A stretch of 21,515 nucleotides of DNA from Fen-671 sp035502515 (GTDB lineage Bacteria > Actinomycetota > Acidimicrobiia > Acidimicrobiales > Palsa-688): NCBI GenBank assembly GCA_035502515.1, contig DATJUH010000276.1:1-21515 (forward strand), given 5' to 3'. Under the pieces are notes generated by a model, which saw only the letters and a program-made list of their open reading frames with translations, was not told the DNA's origin and searched no databases. The position numbers and the translations under genes are program-made. Positions within the stretch are counted from its first letter, which is position 1. Each line of letters begins with the position of its first letter. Shown here one piece after another: positions 15,763-21,515 of the stretch.

Positions 15763-16437
15763 TCATGGGTTTTCATCGGTCGAGCTGTAGGGGAGGCCGT
15801 TCGGGATCAAGTTCTGACATATGTGCCGGGCCGCCTCGAACGAGGGGGCATTGGGGCTCATGTTCGAGGGGATGGGGAACCGGACGTTGCCGTTCGAGAA
15901 GACGGGGTCGGGGAACCCGTTTATGCCGTGCGCCCTCATGCATTGGGCCGCCTTCACGTAGTCCCCTTGCTCCGCCGTGGTGATGTTCTCGCTCGTGGCC
16001 TTGACCGGCAGGAAGTGCTGGCACGCCGCGGTGGCCGACTTGAAGTTCGGCGACCCGGAGATGGCGGGCGTGATCCGGATGCCCACCTGGTTACCGTTGA
16101 TTTGCGGCTGGGGGAAGTTGGGCACCCCATGGGTGTGCATGCACGAGACGAACTTCAGCACGTCGGCGCCGGCTTTGGTGGGGTTCGGTGGCCCACTGGC
16201 CGAGGCGCCGGCGCCCGCTGCAGCGCCGGCGCCCGAAGCCGAGCCGGAGGTCGTATGGGGGGAGGTTGTCGTGGTGCCGATATGAGCTACCGCGTTGGAA
16301 GAACCGCCGGAGCCACCGGAACCGCCGCCGCAGGCGGCGGCCAGGAGGGCGATGCCACCGGCAGTGAAAACGGCCAGCCCGGCGGTCCAGGACCGACGGT
16401 GGGAGCCCATGAGTTCAGCTCTGAAAGAACGTGCCAT
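15763..16437 (-). CDS. Lipoprotein with two C-x3-H-G modules (paralogue 1)
   Basis: A 224-residue predicted lipoprotein of unknown function. The signal peptide ends in the lipobox LLAAAC (Cys36), followed by a Gly/Ser/Thr-rich spacer with a conserved VAHIGTTTT block. Two similar modules of about 50 residues follow. Module 1 has Cys99-x3-His103-Gly (CMHTHGVPNFPQP) and a closing Cys139. Module 2 has Cys166-x3-His170-Gly (CMRAHGINGFPDP) and a closing Cys207. The paired cysteines suggest a disulfide per module, and Cys, Met and His together could also bind a metal or heme. It is the most diverged of three adjacent paralogues and lacks the shared operator. ATG 16437 has a weak AGGAC site upstream. 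I know of no named function for this widespread actinobacterial motif. Confidence 0.85.
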   Translation of the reverse strand: MARSFRAELMGSHRRSWTAGLAVFTAGGIALLAAACGGGSGGSGGSSNAVAHIGTTTTSPHTTSGSASGAGAAAGAGASASGPPNPTKAGADVLKFVSCMHTHGVPNFPQPQINGNQVGIRITPAISGSPNFKSATAACQHFLPVKATSENITTAEQGDYVKAAQCMRAHGINGFPDPVFSNGNVRFPIPSNMSPNAPSFEAARHICQNLIPNGLPYSSTDENP

Positions 16438-16609
16438 GGGAGCATTGTCCTTGGTATTCGGTGGAGAAGGAATTGGGGAACACCCGGAGGCGACCCTGAG
16501 AAAGAGGTTTGTCCCTAAGAAGTTTGCTCAGCATGATACCTAGTATGTCGCATGACGAGATGACGGCGCAGCAACCCACTGGGCAGCCTGCCCCACGACG
16601 GTTCTCGCT

Positions 16610-17329
16610 TCATTGAGAGCTGCCGTGGGTCGTCGCCTTGGTCCCGGCCCCCTTGGGGAAGGGCGTATAAGCCTGGCAGGCCTGCTGGGCCGCCTGGAAC
16701 TGGGGATCTTGAGGGTTAAGGTCGCTGCCTTTACCTCCCAGCTTGATGCTGATCCGGTCGCCCCCGCCCGAAACCTGGGGGTCGGGGAAGTCGGCGATGC
16801 CGTGCGAGCGCATGCACTGGGAGTACTTGAGCGCCTGAGCCACCGCCTGTGCCTTCTGCGCCGCGGTCGGTTGGCCGCCGTTCGGCAACAGGTGGTTGCA
16901 CTTGTTGGCGGCAGCCTGAAACCCGGGCGCGCCGGGGTCCAGGCCGTTCCCGGTGAACACGCCCTGGCCGTTGGGCTCGGGGAAATTGGGCTCGCCGTGG
17001 GTTTGCATGCAGTGAGCGAAGGCCAGCAACTGGGACTGGCTGGCCCCGGGGTCGGCCATGGCCCCTCCACTTTGAGGCCCGCCCGGGCCTGGGCCGCCGC
17101 CGGCCGGCGCGCCACCCGCTCCTGGGCTACCACCTGATGGAGAGTTGTTGCCCTGTGAGCTTGGCGCTTTGGTCGTGGTGGTACTGCCAAGGTGGGCGAC
17201 GGCCGCATTACCGGAATTACTCGGGCTGCCCCCGCAAGCGGCCAAGAGCAGAGCGCTCCCGCCCAACGCACTGAACACAGCCAGGCATCGGAGCTTTAGT
17301 GCGATCGACGGTGGGGATGCTTTGGTCAT
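16610..17329 (-). CDS. Lipoprotein with two C-x3-H-G modules (paralogue 2)
   Basis: A 239-residue predicted lipoprotein, closest to paralogue 3. The lipobox is LLLAAC (Cys32), followed by AVAHLGSTTTT and a Gly/Pro/Ser-rich spacer (residues 55-98). Module 1 has Cys107-x3-His111-Gly (CMQTHGEPNFPEP) and Cys144 in NKCNHLLPNGGQP. Module 2 has Cys172-x3-His176-Gly (CMRSHGIADFPDP) and Cys218 in QQACQA. The start is ATG 17329, not the upstream in-frame codon at 17464, because the signal peptide begins there and a TATAAC -10 box ends only 6 nt upstream, implying a leaderless mRNA. The gene has its own operator/promoter and is separated from paralogue 3 by 100 bp. Confidence 0.87.
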   Translation of the reverse strand: MTKASPPSIALKLRCLAVFSALGGSALLLAACGGSPSNSGNAAVAHLGSTTTTKAPSSQGNNSPSGGSPGAGGAPAGGGPGPGGPQSGGAMADPGASQSQLLAFAHCMQTHGEPNFPEPNGQGVFTGNGLDPGAPGFQAAANKCNHLLPNGGQPTAAQKAQAVAQALKYSQCMRSHGIADFPDPQVSGGGDRISIKLGGKGSDLNPQDPQFQAAQQACQAYTPFPKGAGTKATTHGSSQ

Positions 17330-17335
17330 TCGCCC

Positions 17336-17369
17336 GTTATAGACAAGGCGTGGTAACAGCGCTGAAACA
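17336..17369 (-). promoter_or_regulatory. Lipoprotein-2 promoter with shared operator
   Basis: On the minus strand TGTTTCAGCGCTGTTACC (17369-17352) lies 10 bp before TATAAC (17341-17336), and the ATG follows after 6 nt. The two TGTT half-sites are 11 bp apart, one helical turn, as in OmpR/PhoB-family sites. The operator takes the place of a -35 box, which suggests activation. Confidence 0.7.
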
Positions 17370-17429
17370 AGCCCCCGCCGAACCTGAGCGCCTGCCCGAG
17401 GTCCCCGCCGAACAGGCCCGCTTCGCCCC

Positions 17430-18128
17430 TCATTTGTCAACGACGGGAGCGTTCTTGGGCACACCGAACTTCCCGTTCTTCGGGCCGCCTAGGATGCCTT
17501 GGCACGCATTTTGGGCCGCCTGGAACTGGGGGTTTTGCGGGTTGAGGTCACTGCCCGGAGTGGAGTGCAAGCGGATGGCGATCCCGCCACCCGGCCCCGC
17601 TTGAGGGTCCGGGAAGTCCTTGATGCCATGGGCGCGCATGCACTGGGACATTTTGAGCGCCTGCGCCATGGCCTGGGCCTGCTGGGCCGCTGTGGGCTGG
17701 CCCCCATTGGGCAAGAGGTGCCGGCAGTCCTTGTCGGCAGCCTGGAAACTGGGCGAGCCGGGGTTCAGACCGTTGGCCTGTACCACCCCCTGGCCGTTGG
17801 GCTCGGGAAAGCTGGGCACCCCGTGGGTCTGCATGCAATGCGAATAGGCCAGCATCGTGGACTCGCTACCGCCGGCCATGGAAAAAGACGATTGCCCACC
17901 GGCCGGCCCGGAACCCCCGCTCGGCCCGGAGTTGCTGTTCGACGGCGAGCCGCCGTTTTGCGTGCTGGGCGCGTCGGTTGCCGTCGTCTTCCCCAGGTGG
18001 GCCACCGCCGCGTCGTTGGGGCTACCGCCGCACGCGGCTATCAGCAGTGCACCGCCCGCTATGACAAGGCTCAGCAGGGCCAGCCGTCGTGGTTTTAGCG
18101 CGAGCGAAGGCGTTGGCGGTTTGGTCAT
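17430..18128 (-). CDS. Lipoprotein with two C-x3-H-G modules (paralogue 3)
   Basis: A 232-residue predicted lipoprotein. The lipobox is LLIAAC (Cys33), followed by AVAHLGKTTAT and a Ser/Gly/Asn spacer. Module 1 has Cys98-x3-His102-Gly (CMQTHGVPSFPEPNGQG) and Cys135 (KDCRHLLPNGGQP). Module 2 has Cys163-x3-His167-Gly (CMRAHGIKDFPDP) and Cys209. It shares the PNGGQPTAAQ linker and NPQxPQFQAAQ helix with paralogue 2, so the pair is a recent duplication. ATG 18128 is preferred over 18167 because the signal peptide begins there and TATAAC ends 7 nt upstream. It is divergent from the histidine kinase gene, and their operators lie back to back, which ties it to the two-component system. Confidence 0.87.
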   Translation of the reverse strand: MTKPPTPSLALKPRRLALLSLVIAGGALLIAACGGSPNDAAVAHLGKTTATDAPSTQNGGSPSNSNSGPSGGSGPAGGQSSFSMAGGSESTMLAYSHCMQTHGVPSFPEPNGQGVVQANGLNPGSPSFQAADKDCRHLLPNGGQPTAAQQAQAMAQALKMSQCMRAHGIKDFPDPQAGPGGGIAIRLHSTPGSDLNPQNPQFQAAQNACQGILGGPKNGKFGVPKNAPVVDK

Positions 18129-18135
18129 GAAGCCG

Positions 18136-18169
18136 GTTATAAGCAGGGGGCGGTAACAAGACCACAACA
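18136..18169 (-). promoter_or_regulatory. Lipoprotein-3 promoter with shared operator
   Basis: On the minus strand TGTTGTGGTCTTGTTACC (18169-18152) lies 10 bp before TATAAC (18141-18136), with ATG 7 nt further. The architecture is the same as at lipoprotein 2. It sits 5 bp from the plus-strand operator of the kinase gene. Confidence 0.7.
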
Positions 18170-18174
18170 GGCGC

Positions 18175-18208
18175 TGTTAATTTGCTGTTACCTGCCATGG
18201 GGCACCCT
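18175..18208 (+). promoter_or_regulatory. Kinase/regulator promoter with shared operator
   Basis: TGTTAATTTGCTGTTACC (18175-18192) has two TGTTA half-sites 11 bp apart. With the same 10-bp spacing the -10 position reads CACCCT (18203-18208), a weak box, so this promoter may need its activator most. It would make the two-component system self-controlled. GCTGTTA-N4-GCTGTTA also resembles the direct repeats described for mycobacterial PhoP. Confidence 0.6.
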
Positions 18209-18230
18209 GTCAGCAAAAGGAGGGCCTGCG

Positions 18231-19505
18231 TTGGCGCCACGATCCTGGTTGCATTTGCCTCGGCGTACGGTCCGCCTGCGTCTCACCGCGCTCTACGGAG
18301 CCCTGTTCCTGGTTTCCGGCGCCGTGCTGCTGGCCATCACGTACGGCCTTGTCGTCGCCCGCTCCGAAGTCACCCAATTCCGCATCGTGAGTGCCGCCGG
18401 AGGCATTGCCAAGGCCGTGGCCGGCCAAGCCGCCGGCACAATCCGGGCCTGTCTCCTGGGGCCCTTATGCCCGCCCCCGGGGGGGGTTTTGGGAGGGGGG
18501 AACGCCACGTTCAAGGCGGTACCAGGCCCTGGTCCCGCCCCTCCTGGCTTCCGGCAAATAGTGGCCACACTGCCCACTCCCGGCGAGCGCCACAACCTCC
18601 TCATCGTGTCCGCCATCGCCCTCGCCATCATGGCCCTGGTCTCGATCGGCCTCGGCTGGCTGATGGCCGGACGGGTGCTGCGCCCGCTGCGGACGATGAC
18701 CACCACCGCCCGCCAGATCTCCGAGGTAAACCTGCACGAGCGTCTGGCGGTACGCGGGCCTGACGACGAGTTGAAAGACCTCGGCGACACCATCGACGGC
18801 CTGCTCGGCCGGCTCGAAACCGCATTCGAGGCTCAGCGCCGGTTCGTGGCCAATGCCTCCCATGAACTGCGTACGCCCCTGGCCATGATGCGGACGTCCG
18901 TCGACGTGGCCTTGGGCAAACCTCAAGCTCCACCTGATGTCCAGGTCCTGGCGGGCAAGCTGGAGGAGGGGCTCAACCAGGCGGACCGGCTGCTCGAGGG
19001 CCTGTTGTTGCTGGCCCGGGCTCAGCGAGGGGCGCTCGGCGAGATTACGGAGGTCTCGGTCCAGGATCTGGTGTTCGCCGCTCTCATCGCCGAAGAGGAC
19101 CAGATCTCCGAGCGGCACCTCACCGTGCTGGACGGCACGGTCGCCTGCGAGGTACTGGGCAACGAGACGCTACTGGCCAGCCTGGTCGCCAACGTCGTGA
19201 GCAACGCCGTCCGTCATAACGTCGAGCACGGGATGATCGTCATCACCAATGCCAGCCGCGAGGGTATGGCCTCGCTAGTGATCGACAGCAGTGGCCCGCA
19301 CCTCGACGAGGAAGCGGTGCAAGAGCTGGCGCAACCCTTCCGAAGGCTGGGCCCGGACCGGGTGGCAGACAACAATGGCGCCGGCCTCGGGCTGTCGATT
19401 GTCAGGGCCATCGCCATTGCCCACGGCGGCACCCTTCAGTTGCACGCCCGCCCGGAGGGGGGTTTGCGGGTGATCATCGAGTTGCCGGCCGCCATACGTG
19501 TGTAA
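18231..19505 (+). CDS. Membrane sensor histidine kinase
   Basis: A 424-residue sensor kinase. TM1 is at about residues 17-42, an extracytoplasmic sensor segment of about 80 residues (43-122) contains a Cys74-x5-Cys80 pair and a Gly/Pro-rich loop, and TM2 is at about 123-146. HAMP covers about 147-200. The HisKA phospho-acceptor is His211 in ANASHELRTPLAMM. The ATPase domain has the N box NVVSNAVRHN and the G box NNGAGLGLSI. The start is TTG 18231, supported by an excellent AGGAGG 7 nt upstream. It is expected to phosphorylate the regulator encoded 80 bp downstream. A G8 run at 18479-18486, followed by T4 and a G6 run, lies within the sensor segment. The signal is unknown, though the divergent lipoproteins are obvious candidates for sensory partners. 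Confidence 0.93.
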   Translation: MAPRSWLHLPRRTVRLRLTALYGALFLVSGAVLLAITYGLVVARSEVTQFRIVSAAGGIAKAVAGQAAGTIRACLLGPLCPPPGGVLGGGNATFKAVPGPGPAPPGFRQIVATLPTPGERHNLLIVSAIALAIMALVSIGLGWLMAGRVLRPLRTMTTTARQISEVNLHERLAVRGPDDELKDLGDTIDGLLGRLETAFEAQRRFVANASHELRTPLAMMRTSVDVALGKPQAPPDVQVLAGKLEEGLNQADRLLEGLLLLARAQRGALGEITEVSVQDLVFAALIAEEDQISERHLTVLDGTVACEVLGNETLLASLVANVVSNAVRHNVEHGMIVITNASREGMASLVIDSSGPHLDEEAVQELAQPFRRLGPDRVADNNGAGLGLSIVRAIAIAHGGTLQLHARPEGGLRVIIELPAAIRV

Positions 19506-19543
19506 GAGTGCCGGGATGAGGCCGCCGCGACGGGAGTGCCCAA

Positions 19544-19594
19544 ATGAGGGTACCCGGATGAGGGTGCCCGGATGAGGGTGCCCGGATGAGGGTG
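19544..19594 (+). repeat. Tandem 14-bp repeats forming coupled mini-ORFs before the regulator start
   Basis: ATGAGGGTGCCCGG-type units begin at 19544, 19558, 19572 and, as the true start, 19586. Each of the first three reads ATG AGG GTR CCC GGA TGA, a five-codon peptide MRVPG. Its stop overlaps the next ATG as ATGA. Each unit also supplies GAGGG about 8 nt before the next ATG. Confidence 0.85.
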
Positions 19595-20242
19595 CTAGTC
19601 GTCGAGGACGTCCGCCGTCTGGCCGACGATATTTCCGAAGGGTTGCGCGACCAGGGCATCGCCGCCGACGTGGCCTACGACGGCCTGGAGGCGGTGGCCA
19701 AGCTCGAGATCAACCCTTATGATGTCGTCGTTCTCGACCGGGACTTGCCTGGCCTGCACGGCGACCTCATTTGCAGGATGATCGCCGACGGCGACCGGCC
19801 TGTCATGGTCCTCATGCTCACCGCCTCCGGGGCCCCGGGCGACCGCGTGTCGGGCCTGAAGCTCGGCGCCGACGATTATCTGAGCAAACCGTTCCATTTT
19901 CCCGAGCTCGTGTTGAGAGTGCGCGCCCTGGCCCGGCGTCAGCCGGCGGCGCAACCGCGAGTGCTGCGGACGGCCGGGATCGAGCTCGACCCCATGCGCC
20001 GGACGGTCAGCCGCGATGGGAAGCAAATCGAGCTTTCGGTGAAAGAGCTGGCTGTACTCGAAGCGCTCATGAAAGCCAGCCCGGCCTTCCTGTCGGCCGA
20101 GGACTTGCTCGAACAGGTATGGGACGAGAACGCCGACCCTTTTACCAAGACGGTCCAGGTGACGGTCGGCCGTTTGCGGCGCAAACTCGGCGAACCGCAA
20201 GTCATAGAGACCATGACGGGTGCCGGCTACCGGGTCTCATGA
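19586..20242 (+). CDS. OmpR/PhoB-family response regulator
   Basis: A 218-residue response regulator. The receiver domain has the acidic pocket residues Glu7 and Asp8, the phospho-acceptor Asp51 (VVVLDRDLPG), Thr79 (MLTAS) and Lys101 (LSKPF). A short linker leads to a C-terminal winged-helix DNA-binding domain (about residues 125-217) with VSVKELAVLEALM-type and TVQVTVGRLRRKLG motifs, ending GAGYRVS. Winged-helix regulators bind direct repeats one helical turn apart, which matches the four operators found nearby. It is co-directional with the kinase gene (80-bp gap). The last copy of a 14-bp repeat supplies its start codon. Confidence 0.95.
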   Translation: MRVLVVEDVRRLADDISEGLRDQGIAADVAYDGLEAVAKLEINPYDVVVLDRDLPGLHGDLICRMIADGDRPVMVLMLTASGAPGDRVSGLKLGADDYLSKPFHFPELVLRVRALARRQPAAQPRVLRTAGIELDPMRRTVSRDGKQIELSVKELAVLEALMKASPAFLSAEDLLEQVWDENADPFTKTVQVTVGRLRRKLGEPQVIETMTGAGYRVS

Positions 20243-20346
20243 TCAGGCCGTAAAGGCCGTAAAGGACGGGGATTCGAGACGCCCGCCCGCTGACCGGGGC
20301 GCCGCGCCGCCGGCTCGGTGACGGGCCGAGGCCCCAGCCGCCGGCC

Positions 20347-20379
20347 GGGGCGGGGGAGGGGCGGGGGAGGGGCGGGGGA
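20347..20379 (+). repeat. G-rich 11-bp tandem repeat, G-quadruplex candidate
   Basis: Three units of GGGGCGGGGGA give six runs of four or five G residues separated by single bases on the plus strand, a very strong G-quadruplex pattern about 105 bp after the regulator stop. Confidence 0.8.
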
Positions 20380-20405
20380 CCAGATGCCGCCGGCCGGCCC
20401 GGTCG

Positions 20406-20490
20406 TTCTTGGTGCAACCTGACGTTATTGTTGCGCTTCGGCGCGCTTTCTTCATTGAAACGCAACAAGAACGCTGACGTGCACCAGGAA
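20406..20490. repeat. 85-nt imperfect inverted repeat / hairpin
   Basis: The outer arms TTCTTGGTGCA (20406-20416) and TGCACCAGGAA (20480-20490) match at 10 of 11 positions. The inner arms CGTT-A-TTGTTGCG (20423-20435) and CGCAACAA-G-AACG (20461-20473) match except for one pair. The loop contains TTTC/GAAA and a CTTCGG turn. TGACG occurs directly in both internal-loop sides. It could be a terminator, a structured RNA or a small mobile-element relic. Confidence 0.6.
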
Positions 20491-20572
20491 GGAGCTACTG
20501 ACGCGACGAGGCGCGGGCGGCGCCTGTCATGTGCGCGGCGGGCGTAGCCTGTGACTGTGGAGGGCACACGCC

Positions 20573-20836
20573 TTGCCTTGGTGTGACGACTGCAGCAAGT
20601 TCTGGAACCCGCCGGATATGGGACCGGCGGGGACGTGCCCGTCCTGCCGTCGTGTGCTGGTGCCCGGTGGCGGGGGAGAAGATGGGCCCGGGCCCGCCCC
20701 GTCCCGCAACGGCACCACCTCATTGACCAGGGCAAAGGGTGCTCCGTGGCACTTCAAGCTGATGGTCTTGGGCGTGACCGGCTACATGATTTACCGGATC
20801 TATTGGTTCATCGAGTGGCTACCTAAACACATCTGA
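20573..20836 (+). CDS. Small zinc-ribbon membrane protein
   Basis: An 87-residue protein of unknown function, with relatives common in actinobacteria. The N-terminus has a zinc-ribbon pattern with Cys4-x2-Cys7 (MPWCDDCSKFWNP) and Cys22-x2-Cys25 (GTCPSCRR). A Gly/Pro/Asn linker follows, then APWHFKLMVLGVTGYMIYRI forms one membrane helix (about residues 61-80) near the C-terminus. The start is TTG 20573, chosen because GGAGGG lies 8 nt upstream and the family begins with MPWC. The Cys pattern suggests structural zinc on the cytoplasmic side. It is a single gene between the hairpin region and tRNA-Pro, with no functional clue from its neighbours. Confidence 0.8.
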   Translation: MPWCDDCSKFWNPPDMGPAGTCPSCRRVLVPGGGGEDGPGPAPSRNGTTSLTRAKGAPWHFKLMVLGVTGYMIYRIYWFIEWLPKHI

Positions 20837-20935
20837 GCCTCCAGGTGGCCCGTCGCCGCCGGCCTCGAGCCTGGTCAGATGGGTGCGAGCAAGCGCGTAC
20901 AGCGGAGCTGCTAGCCTCGGCTGTCGCACCACGCA

Positions 20936-21009
20936 CGGGCGGTGGCGCAGTTTGGTAGCGCACCAGACTGGGGGTCTGGGGGTCGCGGGTTCAAGTCCCG
21001 CCCGCCCGA
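20936..21009 (+). tRNA. tRNA-Pro (anticodon GGG)
   Basis: A complete cloverleaf: acceptor CGGGCGG with CCGCCCG, D stem GCGC/GCGC, anticodon stem CCAGA/TCTGG with loop CTGGGGG (anticodon GGG at 20970-20972), and T stem GCGGG/CCCGC with loop TTCAAGT. The discriminator base is A. CCA is not encoded. TAGCCT at 20912-20917 is a plausible -10 box. Confidence 0.96.
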
Positions 21010-21118
21010 CGCACGCTTGTACCAAGGGTTATAGGCAGTAGGCCGGGGCGATGCCACCGGCTCATTTACACGAGCCACGACGACGGGCGCCTGGTTTTGC
21101 CCTCGGTACTCTTGAGAA

Positions 21119-21515
<397 letters not shown>

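Larger units (their letters stand above)
20243..20557. other. Non-coding region after the response regulator
   Basis: No convincing gene lies in these 315 bp. They hold a double GGCCGTAAA repeat (20246-20263) just after the regulator stop, the G-rich array at 20347-20379, the long hairpin at 20406-20490, and, near the end, the upstream region of the small zinc-ribbon gene. Apparent open frames on both strands are low-complexity Pro/Arg/Gly sequence. Confidence 0.6.

Noticed and set aside
16438..16609. Search for the shared operator upstream of lipoprotein 1
   Set aside because: No TGT-N8-TGTNACC match is seen in this gap. Lipoprotein 1 may be read from lipoprotein 2 or from a different promoter.
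20243..20735. 177-codon minus-strand open frame across the region after the regulator
   Set aside because: Low-complexity Pro/Arg/Ser sequence crossing the G-rich array and the zinc-ribbon gene, with no domain or ribosome site.

Overview
The window is high-GC DNA from an actinobacterium, most likely an Acidimicrobiia-type lineage. The evidence is the strong GC bias, GTG/TTG starts, several -10 boxes lying only 6-7 nt before a start codon (leaderless-type promoters), the ispH / DUF512 / der neighbourhood, and a secreted protein with 'GYWLV...FGDA..YGS' repeats, which I associate with that group. I see no phage, insertion sequence or CRISPR array.

Left part (1-6216), mostly housekeeping. It holds the 3' end of a probable PlsC acyltransferase, a leftover fragment of a discoidin-like domain, an ispH-aldo/keto reductase pair on the minus strand, and a divergent DUF512-der pair on the plus strand. 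After these come MscL with a C-terminal zinc ribbon and its long structured upstream region. A 37-bp hairpin repeat with a conserved loop occurs twice, after plsC and after der.

Middle part (6217-15514), all minus strand: an envelope/export locus. Transcription runs from a very large HlyD/MacA-like adaptor (two matched arms of seven 25-residue repeats, plus a peptidoglycan-binding domain) to an ABC ATPase, a MacB/FtsX-like permease, a secreted Ig-like plus repeat protein, and a membrane-anchored mucin-like protein. The first three genes are joined by ATGA overlaps. A SpoIIE-type PP2C phosphatase follows.

Right-middle part (15515-20242): three paralogous lipoproteins, each with two C-x3-H-G...FP.P modules, then a divergent histidine kinase and OmpR-type response regulator. 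Four promoters here (adaptor, lipoproteins 2 and 3, and the kinase) carry the same 18-bp direct-repeat operator, TGT-N8-TGTNACC, with the repeats 11 bp apart. At three of them the operator is exactly 10 bp from a TAYAAC -10 box. This suggests one regulon: the two-component system controls itself, the lipoproteins and the exporter operon. It is the best candidate here for an undescribed envelope-sensing and export system. The response regulator is preceded by a chain of three tandem 14-bp repeats, each a five-codon mini-ORF coupled to the next.

Right end (20243-21515): a non-coding stretch with a G-quadruplex-like array and an 85-nt hairpin, a small zinc-ribbon membrane protein, tRNA-Pro(GGG), and the start of a RibD-C/dihydrofolate-reductase-family gene cut by the window end.
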